DNA of 64,000 nucleotides from contig NZ_CP026124.1 in NCBI RefSeq assembly GCF_002902905.1, forward strand, positions 1,612,001 to 1,676,000, written 5' to 3'. Under the pieces are notes generated by a model. The model was not told where the DNA came from, did no database searches, and saw only the letters and a list, made by a program, of their open reading frames with translations. A program made the position numbers and the translations under genes. Position 1 is the first letter of the stretch. Every line of letters begins with the position of its first letter. Shown here in pieces: positions 21,001-31,459 of the stretch. This stretch comes from Achromobacter sp. AONIH1 (GTDB lineage: Bacteria > Pseudomonadota > Gammaproteobacteria > Burkholderiales > Burkholderiaceae_B).

Positions 21001-21175
21001 GTCCACCGGCACGGGCGCTGAATTGCGCCAGCCGCTGGGCCTGGTGATGGTCGGCGGGCTGCTGCTGAGCCAGGTGCTGACGCTGTTCACCACGCCGGTC
21101 ATCTACCTGATGTTCGACCGTCTGTCGCGTCGCTGGCGCGGCGCGCGGCCGGCGCGGCCCAGGGGCGCTTCATGA
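18077..21175 (+). CDS. mdtB: RND multidrug efflux permease, MdtB-like
   Basis: 1032 residues, full length for an HAE1-type RND pump. It begins [47 protein letters not shown] from a GTG codon 12 bases after the mdtA stop. The TM4 proton-relay segment [14 protein letters not shown] is present, as are the porter-domain repeats and TM10 [15 protein letters not shown]. In enteric bacteria MdtB and MdtC form a B2C heterotrimer, and the tandem arrangement here suggests the same. The end overlaps mdtC by 4 bases (ATGA), indicating translational coupling. Confidence 0.96.
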   Translation: MSPSRLFILRPVATTLSMVAILIAGFIAYRLLPVSALPEVDYPTIQVTTLYPGASPDVMTSLVTSPLERQFGQMPGLNQMSSTSSGGASVITLQFNLSLPLDVAEQQVQAAINAASNLLPNDLPVPPTYNKVNPADAAVLTLAITSQTMPLPQVRDLVDTRVAQKLSQIPGVGLVSVAGGQRPAVRVQVNPQALAANGMSLSDLRTAIVGANVNQPKGNLDGPLRSTTINANDQLKTPTDYNSLIIAYKNNAPLRLSDVARAVEGAEDVRQAAWAGDKPAILLNIQRQPGANVIDVVNRINALLPQLRASLPATLDVTVVSDRTQTIRDSVADVQFEMLLAVALVVMVTFVFLRSLTATLIPSVVVPLSLVGTFGIMYLAGFSINNLTLMALTIATGFVVDDAIVMIENIARHIEEGESPLQAALKGASQIGFTLISLTFSLIAVLIPLLFMTEVVGRLFREFAITLAVSILISLFVSLTLTPMMCARLLRAESEQHHGRFHQITGGLIDRVIAAYDRMLQVVLRHQPLTLLVALATFALTVLLYIMIPKGFFPQQDTGLIQAITQAPQSISFTAMAERQQAAASKALKDPDVAAVSSFIGVDGSNATLSAGRMLIALKPHAERSGDLRAVMARLQDSLATQDGLTVYMQPVQDLTIEDRVSRTQYQMTLSNPDLGVLSLWTPKLVERLRQVPGLSDVTDDLQDEGLQTWVEIDRDAASRLGITAAVIDEALYDAFGQRLISTIFTQSNQYRVVLEAQPQFQTNPAALGQIHVPTSTGGQVPLSSVARITEGKTVLAVNRLDQFPMVTVSLNLAPGASLSGAVEDIKAAEAEIGMPAGVETRFQGAALAFQNSLTSTLWLILAAVVTMYIVLGVLYESYIHPITILSTLPSAGVGALLALLISGTELDMIGIIGIILLIGIVKKNAIMMIDFALDAERKRGLSPRAAIHEAALLRFRPILMTTLAALFGALPLMLSTGTGAELRQPLGLVMVGGLLLSQVLTLFTTPVIYLMFDRLSRRWRGARPARPRGAS

Positions 21176-24100
21176 TCATCTCGGCGCCCTTCATCGTCCG
21201 TCCGGTGGCGACCACGCTGCTCACCCTGGCGGTCGTGCTGGCGGGGCTGCTGTCGTTCTTCCTGCTGCCGGTGGCGCCGCTGCCGCAGGTGGACATTCCC
21301 ACCATCTCGGTGTCGGCCAGCCTGCCCGGCGCCAGCCCCGAGACCATGGCCTCCAGCGTGGCCACGCCGCTGGAACGCTCGCTGGGAAGCATCGCCGGCG
21401 TGACCGAGATGACCTCCAGCAGTTCGCAGGGCTCGACCCGCGTCACGCTGCAGTTCGACCTGAGCCGCGACATCAATGGCGCCGCGCGCGATGTGCAGGC
21501 CGCCATCAACGCGGCGCGCTCGCTGCTGCCGACCAGCCTGCGCAGCAATCCTACGTATCACAAGTCCAACCCGTCGGACGCGCCCATCATGACGCTGGCG
21601 CTGACTTCCGACACGCTCAGCCAGGGCCAGCTCTACGACCTGGCCTCGACCATCGTGGCACAGAAGCTGTCGCAGGTGGACGGCGTGGGCGAAGTGACGG
21701 TGGGCGGCAGCTCGCTGCCGGCCGTGCGCGTGACCGTGCTGCCCGGCGCGCTGGCCAACCGCGGCGTGTCGCTGGACGACGTGCGCACGGCGCTGGCCAA
21801 TGCCAACGCCAACCGCCCCAAGGGCGTGCTGGAGAACGACCGCTATCACTGGCAGGTCATGGTCAACGACCAGCTCAGCCGCGCCGAGCAATACAAGCCG
21901 CTGATCGTGGCCTGGCGCGACGGCGCGCCGGTGCGCGTGTCGGACGTGGCCAAGGTCGAGGATTCGGTTGAAGATCTCTACCAGACGGGCTTCTTCAACG
22001 ACCGCAAGGCCATCCTGATGATCCTGCGGCGCCAGGCCGACGCCAACATCATCGAGACGGTGGATGCGGTGCGCGCCCAGCTGCCCATGCTGTCCGCGCT
22101 GATGCCGGCCGACGTCAAGATGTCGGTGGCGCAGGACCGCACGCCCAGCATCCGCGCCTCATTGCACGAGGCCGAGCTGACGCTGGTCATCGCGGTGGGC
22201 CTGGTGGTGCTGGTGGTGCTGCTGTTCCTGCGCCGCTGGCGCGCCGCGCTGATCCCCAGCGTCGCGGTGCCGGTGTCGCTGATCGGCACCTTCTGCGTCA
22301 TGTACCTGTGCGGCTACACGCTGAACACGATCTCGCTGATGGCGCTGATCGTGGCCACCGGCTTCGTGGTGGACGACGCCATCGTGGTGCTGGAGAACAT
22401 CATGCGCCACGTCGAGCGCGGCATGACGCCGATGCGCGCCGCGCTGCGCGGCTCGCGCGAGGTCGGCTTCACCGTGCTGTCCATGAGCCTGTCGCTGGTG
22501 GCGGTGTTCATTCCGATCCTGCTGATGGGCGGCGTGGTCGGGCGGCTGTTCCGCGAGTTCGCCGTCACGCTGTCGGCCGCCATCACGGTGTCGCTGGTGG
22601 TGTCGCTGACGCTCACGCCCATGATGTGCGCGCGGCTGCTGCGCGCCGAGCCGGCCGAACCCCGGCCGCCGGGCCGGCTGGCGCGCTGGTCCGAGCGCGG
22701 CTTCGTGGCCATGCAGGACGGCTACCGTCGCACGCTGGGCTGGGCGCTGGCGCATGGCCGGCTGATGATGCTGATCCTGGCCGCGGCCGTCGGGCTGAAC
22801 GTCTATCTGTACGCGGTGGTGCCCAAGGGCTTCTTCCCGCAGCAGGACACCGGCCAGCTGCTGGGCTTCTTCCGTGTCGACCAGGGCACCTCGTTCCAGG
22901 CCACCGTGCCCAAGCTGGACGCGCTGCGCAAGGTGGTGCTGGCCGATCCCGCCGTGCAGAGCATGACCGGTTTCGCCGGCGGGCGCGGCGGCAGCAACAG
23001 CAGCTTCATGCAGATCCAGCTCAAGCCGTTGCAAGAGCGCGGCGTATCGGCCGACGTGGTCATCAACCGCCTGCGCGGCAAGCTGCAGAACATGCCGGGC
23101 GCGCGCATGTTCCTGGTGGCGCAGCAGGACATCCGCATCGGCGGCCGTTCCAGCCAGGGCTCATATGACTACACGCTGATGTCCGGCGACCTGCAGCTGC
23201 TGAGGACCTGGATGCCCAAGGTGCAGCGCGCCATGGCCGAGGTGCCCGAGATCACCGACGTCGACACCGACGTCGAGGACAAGGGGCGCCAGATCAACCT
23301 GGTGATCGACCGCGAGGCCGCCACCCGGCTCGGCGTCAGCATGAGCACCATCTCCACCGTGCTCAACAATTCCTTCAGCCAGCGCCAGGTATCGGTGATG
23401 TACGGCCCGCTCAACCAATATCACGTGGTGATGGGCGTGGACCCGCGCTTCGCGCAGGATATCGAGTCGCTCAAGCAGGTGGAAGTGATCACCGCCACCG
23501 GCGTGCGCGTGCCCATGTCGGCCTTCGCCCGCTTCGAGGATGCCAATGCGCCGTTGAGCGTGCAGCACCAGGGGCTGTTCGTGGCCGACACCGTGTCGTT
23601 CAGCTTGGCGCCCGGCGTGTCTCTGGGCCAGGCCACGGCGGCCATCGACGCGGCGGTGGCGCGCATCGGGCTGCCGTCGGATCAGATCCAGGCGGGCTTC
23701 CAGGGCACCGCCGCCGCCCTGCAGCAGACGCTGGCGCAGCAGCCCTGGCTGATCCTGGCCGCCCTGGTCACCATGTATATCGTGCTGGGCATCCTGTACG
23801 AGAGCTTCGTGCACCCGCTGACCATTCTGTCGACGCTGCCATCCGCCGGCCTGGGCGCGCTGCTGGCCCTGCTGATGCTGCGCCAGGACTTCACGCTGAT
23901 CGCGCTGATCGGCGTGTTCCTGCTGATCGGCATCGTCAAGAAGAACGCCATCATGATGGTGGACTTCGCGCTGGAGGCCGAGCGCACGCAGGGGCTGGCG
24001 CCGCGCGACGCGATCTTCCAGGCCTGCCTGACGCGCTTCCGTCCCATCATGATGACGACCATGGCCGCCATCTTCGGCGCGCTGCCGCTGATGCTGGCCA

Positions 24101-24285
24101 CCGGCGCCGGCGTCGAGATGCGCCAGCCGCTGGGCATCACCATCGTGGGCGGCCTGGTGTTGAGCCAGATCCTGACGCTCTACACCACGCCCGTGGTTTA
24201 TCTCTATCTGGACCGCTTCCGTCTCTGGGCCGCGCGCAGGCGCCGTTCCGGCGGCGCGGCGGCCGTTTCCTCAGAACATCCATGA
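21172..24285 (+). CDS. mdtC: RND multidrug efflux permease, MdtC-like
   Basis: 1037 residues, paralogous to the preceding gene: [59 protein letters not shown]. It has the TM4 DD motif in [19 protein letters not shown] and [15 protein letters not shown] in TM10. It is the second pump subunit of the MdtABC-type complex, driven by the proton gradient across the inner membrane. It overlaps both neighbours by 4 bases (ATGA at each junction), so the stoichiometry of the pump is probably set by coupled translation. Confidence 0.96.
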   Translation: MIISAPFIVRPVATTLLTLAVVLAGLLSFFLLPVAPLPQVDIPTISVSASLPGASPETMASSVATPLERSLGSIAGVTEMTSSSSQGSTRVTLQFDLSRDINGAARDVQAAINAARSLLPTSLRSNPTYHKSNPSDAPIMTLALTSDTLSQGQLYDLASTIVAQKLSQVDGVGEVTVGGSSLPAVRVTVLPGALANRGVSLDDVRTALANANANRPKGVLENDRYHWQVMVNDQLSRAEQYKPLIVAWRDGAPVRVSDVAKVEDSVEDLYQTGFFNDRKAILMILRRQADANIIETVDAVRAQLPMLSALMPADVKMSVAQDRTPSIRASLHEAELTLVIAVGLVVLVVLLFLRRWRAALIPSVAVPVSLIGTFCVMYLCGYTLNTISLMALIVATGFVVDDAIVVLENIMRHVERGMTPMRAALRGSREVGFTVLSMSLSLVAVFIPILLMGGVVGRLFREFAVTLSAAITVSLVVSLTLTPMMCARLLRAEPAEPRPPGRLARWSERGFVAMQDGYRRTLGWALAHGRLMMLILAAAVGLNVYLYAVVPKGFFPQQDTGQLLGFFRVDQGTSFQATVPKLDALRKVVLADPAVQSMTGFAGGRGGSNSSFMQIQLKPLQERGVSADVVINRLRGKLQNMPGARMFLVAQQDIRIGGRSSQGSYDYTLMSGDLQLLRTWMPKVQRAMAEVPEITDVDTDVEDKGRQINLVIDREAATRLGVSMSTISTVLNNSFSQRQVSVMYGPLNQYHVVMGVDPRFAQDIESLKQVEVITATGVRVPMSAFARFEDANAPLSVQHQGLFVADTVSFSLAPGVSLGQATAAIDAAVARIGLPSDQIQAGFQGTAAALQQTLAQQPWLILAALVTMYIVLGILYESFVHPLTILSTLPSAGLGALLALLMLRQDFTLIALIGVFLLIGIVKKNAIMMVDFALEAERTQGLAPRDAIFQACLTRFRPIMMTTMAAIFGALPLMLATGAGVEMRQPLGITIVGGLVLSQILTLYTTPVVYLYLDRFRLWAARRRRSGGAAAVSSEHP

Positions 24286-25829
24286 CCCGCAACGCCAAGC
24301 CGTCGTTTTCCCTCCTGCCGTTGCGCGGCGCCGTCGCGCTCGCGCTGTGCGCCTTGCTGGGCGCCTGCGCCGTCGGGCCCGACTATCAGCGCCCGGCGCT
24401 GGACATCGGAGCATCCTACAAGGAAGGGCAGGGCGAGGTGCCGGGCTGGAAACCCGCCGAACCGCGTGACCAGGTCGATCGCGGCGCATGGTGGCGGGTC
24501 TATGGCGACGCCACGCTCGACGGCCTGGTCGAGCGCCTGAACGCGTCGAACCAGACCATCGCGCAGGCCGAGGCCAACTACCGCCAGGCGCTGGGCCTGG
24601 TGCGCGGCGCGCGCGCCGGCTTCTTCCCGACCGTGGGCGCCAATGCCGGCGTCACGCGCTCGGGCAGCGGCGGCGGCACGCAGGGCGGCTCGTCCTCGTC
24701 GGGCGGCAATGTGTCGAATCAGTATTCACTGAGCGGCAGCGTCAGCTGGGAGCTGGATGTGTGGGGCCGCGTGCGCCGCTCGGTCGAGTCATCCGAGGCC
24801 AGCGCCGCCGCCAGCCAGGCCGATCTGGCCGCCACGCGGCTGAGCGCGCAGGCCAGCCTGGTGCTGACCTATCTGCAATTGCGCGTGCTGGACGAACAGA
24901 AGCGTCTGCTGGACGCTACCGTCGCGGCCTATGAACGGTCGCTGCGCCTGACGCAGAACCGTTACGAGGTCGGCGTGGCCGCGCAGGCGGACGTGGCCGT
25001 GGCGCGCACGCAGCTGGAAAACACGCGAGCCCAATCCGTCGACCTGGATTGGCAGCGTGGGCAATACGAGCATGCCATCGCCGTGCTGATGGGGCAGGCG
25101 CCGTCGCAGTTCAGCCTGACGCCCGCGCCGTTCACGCAGCGGCTGCCGCAGATTCCGGTGGGGCTGCCGTCAGAGCTGCTGGAGCGGCGTCCCGACGTGG
25201 CGGCGGCGGAACGCCGCGCGGCCGCCGCCAATGCCGAGATCGGCGTGGCGCAGGCGGCCTGGTTCCCCAGTCTCACCCTGTCGGCGGACGGCGGTTTCCG
25301 CAGCGGCCAGTTCGCCGAACTGCTGACCGCGCCCGCGCGCTTCTGGTCGCTAGGCCCGGCGTTGGCATTGACCGTATTCGACGGCGGCGCGCGCCAGGCC
25401 AAGGTGGATCAGGCGCGCGCGGCCTACGACGCGCAGGCGGCGGCCTATCGACAGGCCGCGCTCACCGGTCTGCGCGAAGTCGAGGATTATCTGATCCAGC
25501 TGCGCGTCCTGGAGCAAGAGCAGGTGGTGCAGGGCCGCGCGCTGGAGGCGGCGCGCGAATCGCTGCGCCTGATCCGCAACCAGTACGAGGCCGGCCTGGT
25601 GGATTATCTGAGCGTGTCGGTGGTGCAGGCCACGGCGCTCAACAGCGAGCGCAGCGCGCTGAGCCTGCTGGGCAACCGGCTGGCCGCCAGCGTCAACCTG
25701 ATCGTGGCGCTGGGCGGCGGCTGGGATGGCTTGAATCCGCCGCCGGCGCAGGCCGCCACGGCGCCCGCGAACGCCGGGCCGGCGGCTGCCGCCGCCGAGC
25801 CGGCTGCGGCGACGCCGGCGCGGCCCTAG
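24282..25829 (+). CDS. outer-membrane efflux lipoprotein, NodT/OprM family
   Basis: 515 residues. The N-terminus ([16 protein letters not shown]) ends in a lipobox Cys followed by [20 protein letters not shown], the NodT signature. Two OEP repeats follow: [28 protein letters not shown] with [19 protein letters not shown], and [32 protein letters not shown] with [23 protein letters not shown]. It forms the trimeric outer-membrane duct for the upstream RND pump. The final ~25 residues are Ala/Pro-rich. It ends 22 bases from the convergent SDR gene. Confidence 0.95.
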   Translation: MTRNAKPSFSLLPLRGAVALALCALLGACAVGPDYQRPALDIGASYKEGQGEVPGWKPAEPRDQVDRGAWWRVYGDATLDGLVERLNASNQTIAQAEANYRQALGLVRGARAGFFPTVGANAGVTRSGSGGGTQGGSSSSGGNVSNQYSLSGSVSWELDVWGRVRRSVESSEASAAASQADLAATRLSAQASLVLTYLQLRVLDEQKRLLDATVAAYERSLRLTQNRYEVGVAAQADVAVARTQLENTRAQSVDLDWQRGQYEHAIAVLMGQAPSQFSLTPAPFTQRLPQIPVGLPSELLERRPDVAAAERRAAAANAEIGVAQAAWFPSLTLSADGGFRSGQFAELLTAPARFWSLGPALALTVFDGGARQAKVDQARAAYDAQAAAYRQAALTGLREVEDYLIQLRVLEQEQVVQGRALEAARESLRLIRNQYEAGLVDYLSVSVVQATALNSERSALSLLGNRLAASVNLIVALGGGWDGLNPPPAQAATAPANAGPAAAAAEPAAATPARP

Positions 25830-25851
25830 TCCTGGATCAGCCGCCCGCCGT

Positions 25852-26625
25852 CTACTTGGTGGTGTAGCCGCCGTTGATCAGGATGGTCTGGCCGGTGATC
25901 CACCAGCCGTCCGACACCAGGAAGCGGATGAAGGGCACCACGTCCTCGATGTCGGTCAGGCCGGTCTTGGAAAACGGCGACAGCGCGGCGGCGGCCTTGT
26001 GGTAGGCCACCGCGTCGGCGCCTTCGGCCGGATAGAAGAAGGGCGTGTCCATCGGGCCGGGGCCGACCGCCGTCACCGAGATGCCGCGGATGCCATATTC
26101 CTTGGATGCGGCGCGGGTGTAGTGCTCGACCGGGGCCTTGGTGCCTGCATAGGCCGCGTAGAACGGCGTGTAGGCGCCCAGCAGCGAAGTGACCAGCGTG
26201 CAGATCTTGCCGTTGTCGTTGACGTGGCGGCCCGCTTCTCGCAGGAAGAAGAACGCGGCCTTCGAGTTGACCGCCGTCATCTCGTCGTACTCGGCCTCGG
26301 TGATTTCGGTGAAGGGCTTCTTCAGCACCTTGCCCACCGTGTTGATCGCGATGTCGGGCCGGCCGACGGCGGCCACCGCGTCGGCGAACAGCTTTTCCAT
26401 GGCGCCGGCCGAACTCAGGTCGGCCTGCAACGCCACCGCCTGGGCGCCCAGCTGCTTCACCGCCGCCACGGTGGCGTCGGCGTCCGCCTTGGTCGCCGGA
26501 CTGTTGTAGTGGATCGCCACGGCGTGCGCGCCCTGTTGCGCCAGGTCGCGGGCGATCAGCCCGCCCAGGTTCTTCGCGCCGCCCGCGATGATGATGGTCT
26601 TGCCCTTGATGCCGTGATCCGCCAT
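25852..26625 (-). CDS. short-chain dehydrogenase/reductase, atypical
   Basis: 257 residues from MADHGIKGKTIIIAGGAKNLGG; GGAG lies 6 bases before that ATG, and a longer start is not supported. It has a Rossmann fold with a modified cofactor motif (AGGAKNLGG instead of TGxxxGIG), NTVG where NNAG is usual, and the catalytic pair Y-x3-K in YAAYAGTKAPVEHYTRAASKEYG. The C-terminus WWITGQTILINGGYTTK is standard for classical SDRs. An NAD(P)H-dependent oxidoreductase of unknown substrate. It is divergent from a LysR gene whose probable operator lies between them, so it is the likely target of that regulator. Confidence 0.88.
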   Translation of the reverse strand: MADHGIKGKTIIIAGGAKNLGGLIARDLAQQGAHAVAIHYNSPATKADADATVAAVKQLGAQAVALQADLSSAGAMEKLFADAVAAVGRPDIAINTVGKVLKKPFTEITEAEYDEMTAVNSKAAFFFLREAGRHVNDNGKICTLVTSLLGAYTPFYAAYAGTKAPVEHYTRAASKEYGIRGISVTAVGPGPMDTPFFYPAEGADAVAYHKAAAALSPFSKTGLTDIEDVVPFIRFLVSDGWWITGQTILINGGYTTK

Positions 26626-26710
26626 GGGATGCTCCTGATTGCGAGCCGCGGGGTTGCGGCCGCCCATGGAAGGGAATGATATATTCCACAAAATCAGGAT
26701 AAAGCTGTTA

Positions 26711-26735
26711 ATTCTGTCTTTACTATCCAGAATTG
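26711..26735. promoter_or_regulatory. LysR-type interrupted dyad between SDR and LysR genes
   Basis: AATTCTG and CAGAATT form a perfect 7-bp inverted repeat separated by 11 bases, in an AT-rich island of the 209-base divergent gap. The size and spacing fit a LysR recognition site. It lies 86 bases upstream of the SDR start and 100 bases upstream of the LysR start, suited to activation of one and autoregulation of the other. Confidence 0.6.
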
Positions 26736-26834
26736 ACGAACATTCCGGGGCTTCGGCCTCGACCATCCGGGTTGGCGCTTGCGTCCCGCCCGCGTTTCAT
26801 CGACTCATACGCCGGCTCGCGGCCGGCCCCCTGC

Positions 26835-27740
26835 ATGGATAGGATCGACCTGTTTCGCGTCTACGCCCGCGTCGTCGAATGCGCCAACTTCACCCGCGCG
26901 GCGGATACGCTGGGCCTGCCGCGTTCCACGGTGTCGGCCGCCATCCAGGAACTGGAGGGCCGGGTCGGCGCGCGGCTCCTGAACCGCACCACGCGCCAGG
27001 TCGCGCCCACGCGCGAGGGCGAGGTCTTCTACGCGCGCTGCCTGCGGCTGATCGAAGACATGGAAGAGGCCGAGAACCTGTTCCGCCAGGCCTCGGTCGG
27101 GCCGCGCGGCGTGTTGCGCGTGGACGTGCCGGGCCGGGTGGGGCGGTTGATCGTGGCGCCGGCGCTGCCCGCGTTTCTGGACGCGTATCCGCAGATCGAC
27201 ATCACGCTGGGCGTGACGGACCGCGCCGTCAACCTGATCGAGGAGGGCGTGGATTGCGCGCTGCGCGTGGGCGAGCTGCCGGATTCGGGGCTGGTGGCGC
27301 GCACGATGGGCAAGCTGCCGCTCATCAACGTCGCCAGCCCGGCCTATCTGGCGCGCCACGGCGTGCCGCGCACGCCGGCGGACCTGGACGCGCATGCCTG
27401 CGTGCACTACGCCTCGCCGTCCACGGGCCGCGTCGCGCCATGGGAATGGCTGGAGGGGCAGGTCGCGCGCATACGCACGCTGCCGGGCCGCGTCACGGTC
27501 AACAATGCCGAGGCCTATATCGCCAGCTGCCTGGCGGGTCTGGGGCTGATCCAGATCCCGGCCTATGACGTGCGCCAGCATCTCGCATCGGGCGAGCTGG
27601 TGGCCGTGATGCCGGACTATCTGCCCGCGCCCATGCCGATGACCTTGCTCTATCCGCAGCGGCGCTTGCCGTCGCGCAGGGTGCAGGTGTTTGCGGACTG
27701 GCTCGAGGCCCTGCTGCGCGAGGCCTGCGAGCCGACGTGA
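26835..27740 (+). CDS. LysR-family transcriptional regulator
   Basis: 301 residues from MDRIDLFRVYARVVECANFTRAADTLGLPRSTVSAAIQELEGRVGARLLNRTTRQVAPTREGE, a LysR HTH of the subgroup that often controls adjacent oxidoreductases (CrgA/PtxR-like). The effector domain includes GVTDRAVNLIEEGVDCALRVGELPDSGLVAR and GLGLIQIPAYDVRQHLASGELV, common in that subgroup. It is divergent from the SDR gene, which is its probable target. The ATG at 26835 gives the conserved length; an upstream in-frame start at 26733 would run through the dyad and is unlikely. Confidence 0.93.
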   Translation: MDRIDLFRVYARVVECANFTRAADTLGLPRSTVSAAIQELEGRVGARLLNRTTRQVAPTREGEVFYARCLRLIEDMEEAENLFRQASVGPRGVLRVDVPGRVGRLIVAPALPAFLDAYPQIDITLGVTDRAVNLIEEGVDCALRVGELPDSGLVARTMGKLPLINVASPAYLARHGVPRTPADLDAHACVHYASPSTGRVAPWEWLEGQVARIRTLPGRVTVNNAEAYIASCLAGLGLIQIPAYDVRQHLASGELVAVMPDYLPAPMPMTLLYPQRRLPSRRVQVFADWLEALLREACEPT

Positions 27741-27783
27741 CGCGGCGGCGGCCTGGCCGCCTTCGGCGCGCGTCGATGCCGGA

Positions 27784-28446
27784 TCAGCGTTCGGCGTCGG
27801 GCGCGGCGGACGGCTTGCGTTCCGCCTCCAGCTCGGCCAGCGAAGCACTGCGCAGCGGCTCGGGGAAGCCGCCCGACACCAGGTGTTCCAGCGCCGCGTC
27901 GATCCGCCGCCAGCCTTCCGGCTCGCGCAATGGCAGGCCCAGGAAATGGCTTTCGGTCTTGGCGCGCAGCGTCAGGTAGAGCACGCCGGCCAGCATCACG
28001 CTGACCACGGCCGGCGCGTCCAGGCCGGGGCTGAGCCCGTCGATGCGGTCGATGAAGTCGCGCGCGGCGCGTTCGCGCCGCTCGGCCAGCGGGGCCGACA
28101 CCTCATTGCGTTCGATCAGCTCCCAGCGCCGCACTTCGCGCAAGGTGTCGTTGCCGGCCAAGGCCTCGACCTGCGCGCGCAACATGGACAGCACCAGGTC
28201 GGCCGGCGTGCGCTGGCTGGCCTCGTCGGACAGAAGCAGGCCGGGATTGCGCGTCCAGAAATCCTGTTCCCGCATCCAGGCCAGCATCAGGCCGGGCATG
28301 CCGTCGAAGTAGCGGTAGATCAGTTCCTTGCTGACGCCGGCGCGCTTGGCGATGGCGTTGATGCCGACGCCGCCCATGCCCGTTTCGCGGATCTGTTCCT
28401 CCAGGGCCAGCAGGATCTGGCGTTCGGTTTTCTCGCGTCGGGACAT
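27784..28446 (-). CDS. TetR-family transcriptional regulator
   Basis: 220 residues. The N-terminal HTH is MSRREKTERQILLALEEQIRETGMGGVGINAIAKRAGVSKELIYRYFDGMPGLMLAWMRE (about residues 5-60). The helical ligand domain includes RRWELIERNEVSAPLAERRERAARDFIDRI. The C-terminal 20 residues are acidic/basic and variable. It follows the amidase gene on the same strand 182 bases downstream, with a hairpin between them, and is probably transcribed from its own promoter. The target is unknown; the amidase/transport cluster is the nearest candidate. Confidence 0.9.
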   Translation of the reverse strand: MSRREKTERQILLALEEQIRETGMGGVGINAIAKRAGVSKELIYRYFDGMPGLMLAWMREQDFWTRNPGLLLSDEASQRTPADLVLSMLRAQVEALAGNDTLREVRRWELIERNEVSAPLAERRERAARDFIDRIDGLSPGLDAPAVVSVMLAGVLYLTLRAKTESHFLGLPLREPEGWRRIDAALEHLVSGGFPEPLRSASLAELEAERKPSAAPDAER

Positions 28447-28592
28447 GGGCGCATTCCTTCGATGTGACGGGCCACCCGGCGCGCGGCGGCGTGGCGCGCC
28501 GGCGCTCGTGGTCATCTGCTGAATTCTAAAGAGGAATCCGCGAATCGACGAACGCCCGCGTCGACATGACCCGATCGAAGGTTGAGCGGCCC

Positions 28593-28611
28593 GCCCGCGA
28601 AGCGCGCGGGC
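28593..28611 (-). terminator. hairpin downstream of amidase gene
   Basis: GCCCGCG-AAGCG-CGCGGGC forms a 7-bp perfect stem with a 5-base loop 17 bases past the amidase stop codon in the transcribed direction. There is no U-run, so the terminator call is tentative. Confidence 0.4.
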
Positions 28612-28628
28612 GCCAGCTCCGTCCGCGC

Positions 28629-30047
28629 CTAGAGCCCGACCGCGCCGAGATCCGGACGGCGCAAGTGCCAGTCCGTGGCGGCCTGGAAGGCCATGCCGAT
28701 ACGGCCCAGCGCGGCCTCGCCGTGGGGGCTGCCCAGCAGTTGCACGCCCACGGGCAAGCCGTCGGCGGTGAAGCCGGCCGGCAGCGCCAGGCCGGACGCG
28801 TTGACGTAGTTGCCGGCGCGCGTGAAGGCCGCCAGCGGCGTCGCCGTTTCGTCGACGTCTTCGAGACGGCAGGCGGCGAAGGGCAGGCACGGCGTCAGCA
28901 GCGCGTCGGCGCCGCGCATCCATTCGGCCCAGGCCGCGCAGGCGCGGGCGTGCGCCTGCAGCGCCAGCACGTAGTCCGCCGCGCCCGTGGCCTTGCCCGC
29001 CAGCACGCGGGCGCGCACATGCCTGCCGAACGGCAGGGAGTCGTCCTCGATGTATTCGCGGTGCAGCGCATAGGCTTCGGCGGCGATGATCACGCCATTG
29101 CGCAGCATCATGTCGTGGAAGTCGAACGGGAAGGGCGTTTCGCGCACCTCGGCGCCCAGTTCGATCAGCGCGCGGCGCGTGTCGTCCAGGGCGGCCAGCA
29201 CGGCGCCATCGACCTCGATCGGGTATTGCGCCGGCGGCATCATGGCGATGCGCATGCCGCGCAGGGGCCGCGCGCCGGCGGGCGACCCGGGCATCTGGAA
29301 GGCAGGCACGCCCTGCGTGAGCGGATCCCTGGGATCGGCGCCGGCCATGGCCTGCGTCAGCAGCAATGCGTCGCGCACGTCGCGCGTCAGCGGACCGATG
29401 GAGTCCAGCGTGCCGGACAGCGGCACCGCGCCATGCAGGCTGATCAGCCCGCGCGTGGTCTTCAGGCCGGTGACGCCGTTGAGCGCCGCTGGAATGCGCA
29501 CCGAGCCGCCCGTGTCCGAGCCCAGCGCGGCGGGCGCCAGGCCGGCGGCCACGGCCACGCCCGAGCCGCTGGACGAGCCGCCCGGAATGCGCGCGTGTTC
29601 CAGGTCCCAGGGATTGCGCGGCGTGCCCATCACGGGATTGGTGCCCCAGCCGCCGAATGCGAACTCGACCATGTGCAGCTTGCCCAGCGGCACCATGCCG
29701 CCCGCCAGCAGCCTGGCCACGGCGGTCGAGGTGGTCGTGCCGCGCCGCTGGCGCCAGGCCTGCGAGCCGGCGGTGGCGATCTGGCCTTCGATGTCGCACA
29801 GGTCCTTGATGGCCACGGGCACGCCGTCCAGCGGGCCCAGCAGGCCGTAGCCGGCGCGGCGGCGCGCGTCGGCGGCCTCGGCCAGGCGCAGCGTGCTGTC
29901 GGCATCCACGCTCACATAGGCGTGCAGCGCCTGATTGGCGCGGTCGATGCGGTCCAGGAAGTGCTTCGCCAACTCCACCGAGCTGTGGCGTCCCTCGGCC
30001 AGGCCCAGGGCGAGTTCGCTCAGCGTGGCAAATGCGATGTCAGACAT
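28629..30047 (-). CDS. amidase-signature family amidohydrolase
   Basis: 472 residues with the complete amidase signature: catalytic Lys in GVPVAIKDLCDIEGQIATAGS, and the Gly/Ser-rich block GGSSSGSGVAVAAGLAPAALGSDTGGSVRIPAALNGVTGLKTTRG containing the cis-Ser and nucleophilic Ser. It hydrolyses a carboxamide; the substrate class (aryl amide, allophanate-like, or other) is open. There is no signal peptide. It lies downstream of the solute-binding protein gene on the same strand with a 60-base gap, so the transported molecule may be an amide that this enzyme cleaves in the cytoplasm. It is not the GatA subunit, because GatB and GatC are absent. Confidence 0.92.
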   Translation of the reverse strand: MSDIAFATLSELALGLAEGRHSSVELAKHFLDRIDRANQALHAYVSVDADSTLRLAEAADARRRAGYGLLGPLDGVPVAIKDLCDIEGQIATAGSQAWRQRRGTTTSTAVARLLAGGMVPLGKLHMVEFAFGGWGTNPVMGTPRNPWDLEHARIPGGSSSGSGVAVAAGLAPAALGSDTGGSVRIPAALNGVTGLKTTRGLISLHGAVPLSGTLDSIGPLTRDVRDALLLTQAMAGADPRDPLTQGVPAFQMPGSPAGARPLRGMRIAMMPPAQYPIEVDGAVLAALDDTRRALIELGAEVRETPFPFDFHDMMLRNGVIIAAEAYALHREYIEDDSLPFGRHVRARVLAGKATGAADYVLALQAHARACAAWAEWMRGADALLTPCLPFAACRLEDVDETATPLAAFTRAGNYVNASGLALPAGFTADGLPVGVQLLGSPHGEAALGRIGMAFQAATDWHLRRPDLGAVGL

Positions 30048-30107
30048 GTTTTCCTCGGGTTGGTGCGCGGGCCGCGCGCGCGGAGCGGCCCGGCGCGATG
30101 CGCGCGA

Positions 30108-31340
30108 TCAGCGCTTGTTCCAGGCAGGCATGGGGTAGACCGGCTTGGCGGTGGCCACGTCCTCAGGCCAGACGGGCGCCATCTGCTTGCCCGGCAGCAG
30201 CTGCACGACGGGGAATGGCATCTGCAATTGCTTGCCCGTCTCGTCTATGGCGTAGGGGCCGGCCATCACCGTGAGCTTGCCGGACAGGTCCAGCGAGGCC
30301 TTCTTGAGCGCGGCGGCGTCGGTGTTGCCCGCCTGCTTGACGATCTCTTCGGTCAGCGCGCCCGCGCCGTAGGCCAGCGCGGTCTGGAAATCGGGCGGGA
30401 ACTCGGCCTTGGGGAACAGGCGGTCATAGGACGTGGCGAATTGCTCGCGCGTCAGGCCGGCGTTGACCTTCCAGTTGATCGCGGGATGGTAGTTGGTGTG
30501 GCTGTAGATGTAGTCCGCGTCGGCGCCGATGGCCTGGAATTGCGGCGTGGACGCGTACACCATGAAGACGTACGGGAAGTTGATGTCCAGCTGCTTCATC
30601 TGGCGCGTCATGCTGATGAGGTCGCCCTCGTAGGAGGTCGGCACCAGCGCCTCGGCGCCGGACGCGCGGGCCTTCTGCAGGATGGTGCTGAAGTCCTTCT
30701 GGCCCTTGGGGTACTTCTCGAACATCACGACCTGCATGCCGTTCTTGGTGGCCTGCTCCTTGCCGCCCTCGGCCAGGCCGGCGGGGAAGGGCTCGTCCGA
30801 GTACAGCAGCGCGACCTTTTTGACGCCCAGCTTGGCGGCCATCTCCATGTTGGCGCGCAGCATGGCCGACACCGGCATCTGCGTGCCCGACACCATGTTC
30901 TTGAAGCCCTGGCGGTACAGGTCGTCGCTGGCGGCGGACCAGACCATCATGTACTTGCCCAGCCGTTCCGTGACGGTCGCGGCGGCGGCCGTCAGCGTGG
31001 AACCGAAAGGCGCGAACACCAGGTCCACTTTTTCATCGACAATCAGGCGTTCGTAGACGCGCGTCACCATCTGCTTGTCGCTGCGGTCGTCCAGCTTGAC
31101 CAGTTCGACGGGGTATTTCTTGCCCTTGATCTCGATGCCGCCACGGCGGTTGACGTCGTCGACCCAAAGCTCGACGCCGCGCACGCCGGATTGCGAGGCG
31201 AGCGCGAAGCTGCCGGTGGACGATACCGTCATGCCGATGCGCAGCTTGTCGGAAGTCTGGGCGGCGCCGAGGGACGGCGTCAGCGCCGCGGCGGCCAGGG
31301 CCAGCGCGGGCAGGCGGTACAGCCAGGATTTGCCAAACAT
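30108..31340 (-). CDS. ABC transporter substrate-binding protein (Leu/Ile/Val-binding type)
   Basis: 410 residues from MFGKSWLYRLPALALAAAALTPSLGAAQ, a signal peptide of about 26 residues. It begins the mature protein with TSDKLRIGMTVSSTGSFALASQSGVRGVELWVDDVNRRGGIEIKGKKYPVELVKLDD, the peripla_BP_6 pattern. GGAG lies 6 bases before the ATG. It delivers its ligand to the permease/ATPase set encoded on the opposite strand at 32.5-36.0 kb, with a LysR gene in between. The ligand is probably an amide or amino-acid-like compound given the co-transcribed amidase. A longer start at 31448 is not supported. Confidence 0.92.
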   Translation of the reverse strand: MFGKSWLYRLPALALAAAALTPSLGAAQTSDKLRIGMTVSSTGSFALASQSGVRGVELWVDDVNRRGGIEIKGKKYPVELVKLDDRSDKQMVTRVYERLIVDEKVDLVFAPFGSTLTAAAATVTERLGKYMMVWSAASDDLYRQGFKNMVSGTQMPVSAMLRANMEMAAKLGVKKVALLYSDEPFPAGLAEGGKEQATKNGMQVVMFEKYPKGQKDFSTILQKARASGAEALVPTSYEGDLISMTRQMKQLDINFPYVFMVYASTPQFQAIGADADYIYSHTNYHPAINWKVNAGLTREQFATSYDRLFPKAEFPPDFQTALAYGAGALTEEIVKQAGNTDAAALKKASLDLSGKLTVMAGPYAIDETGKQLQMPFPVVQLLPGKQMAPVWPEDVATAKPVYPMPAWNKR

Positions 31341-31404
31341 GGGATGTCTCCAATCGTTATAAATATGCGATCCCGGACCTGGTCTTGGGGACAGATCGCG
31401 AGCG

Positions 31405-31429
31405 GTATTGGGCAGTTTTTGCGCAATAC
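31405..31429. promoter_or_regulatory. LysR-type dyad between binding-protein and LysR genes
   Basis: GTATTGnGCA and TGCnCAATAC form a 10-position inverted repeat (one unpaired base in each arm) around a 5-base T-rich centre. It sits 64 bases upstream of the binding-protein start and 30 bases upstream of the divergent LysR start. This is the expected place and shape for that regulator's operator. Confidence 0.6.
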
Positions 31430-31459
31430 GGGAAGTAGCGTATAACAAATAGGCATGGA

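Noticed and set aside
28566..31445. A 959-codon plus-strand open frame opposite the amidase and binding protein genes
   Set aside because: Antisense shadow; amidase signature and signal peptide are on the minus strand.
31448..31448. Upstream start for the binding protein that would overlap the dyad and approach the LysR gene
   Set aside because: The ATG at 31340 has GGAG at good spacing and a proper signal peptide; the extension would bury the signal sequence.
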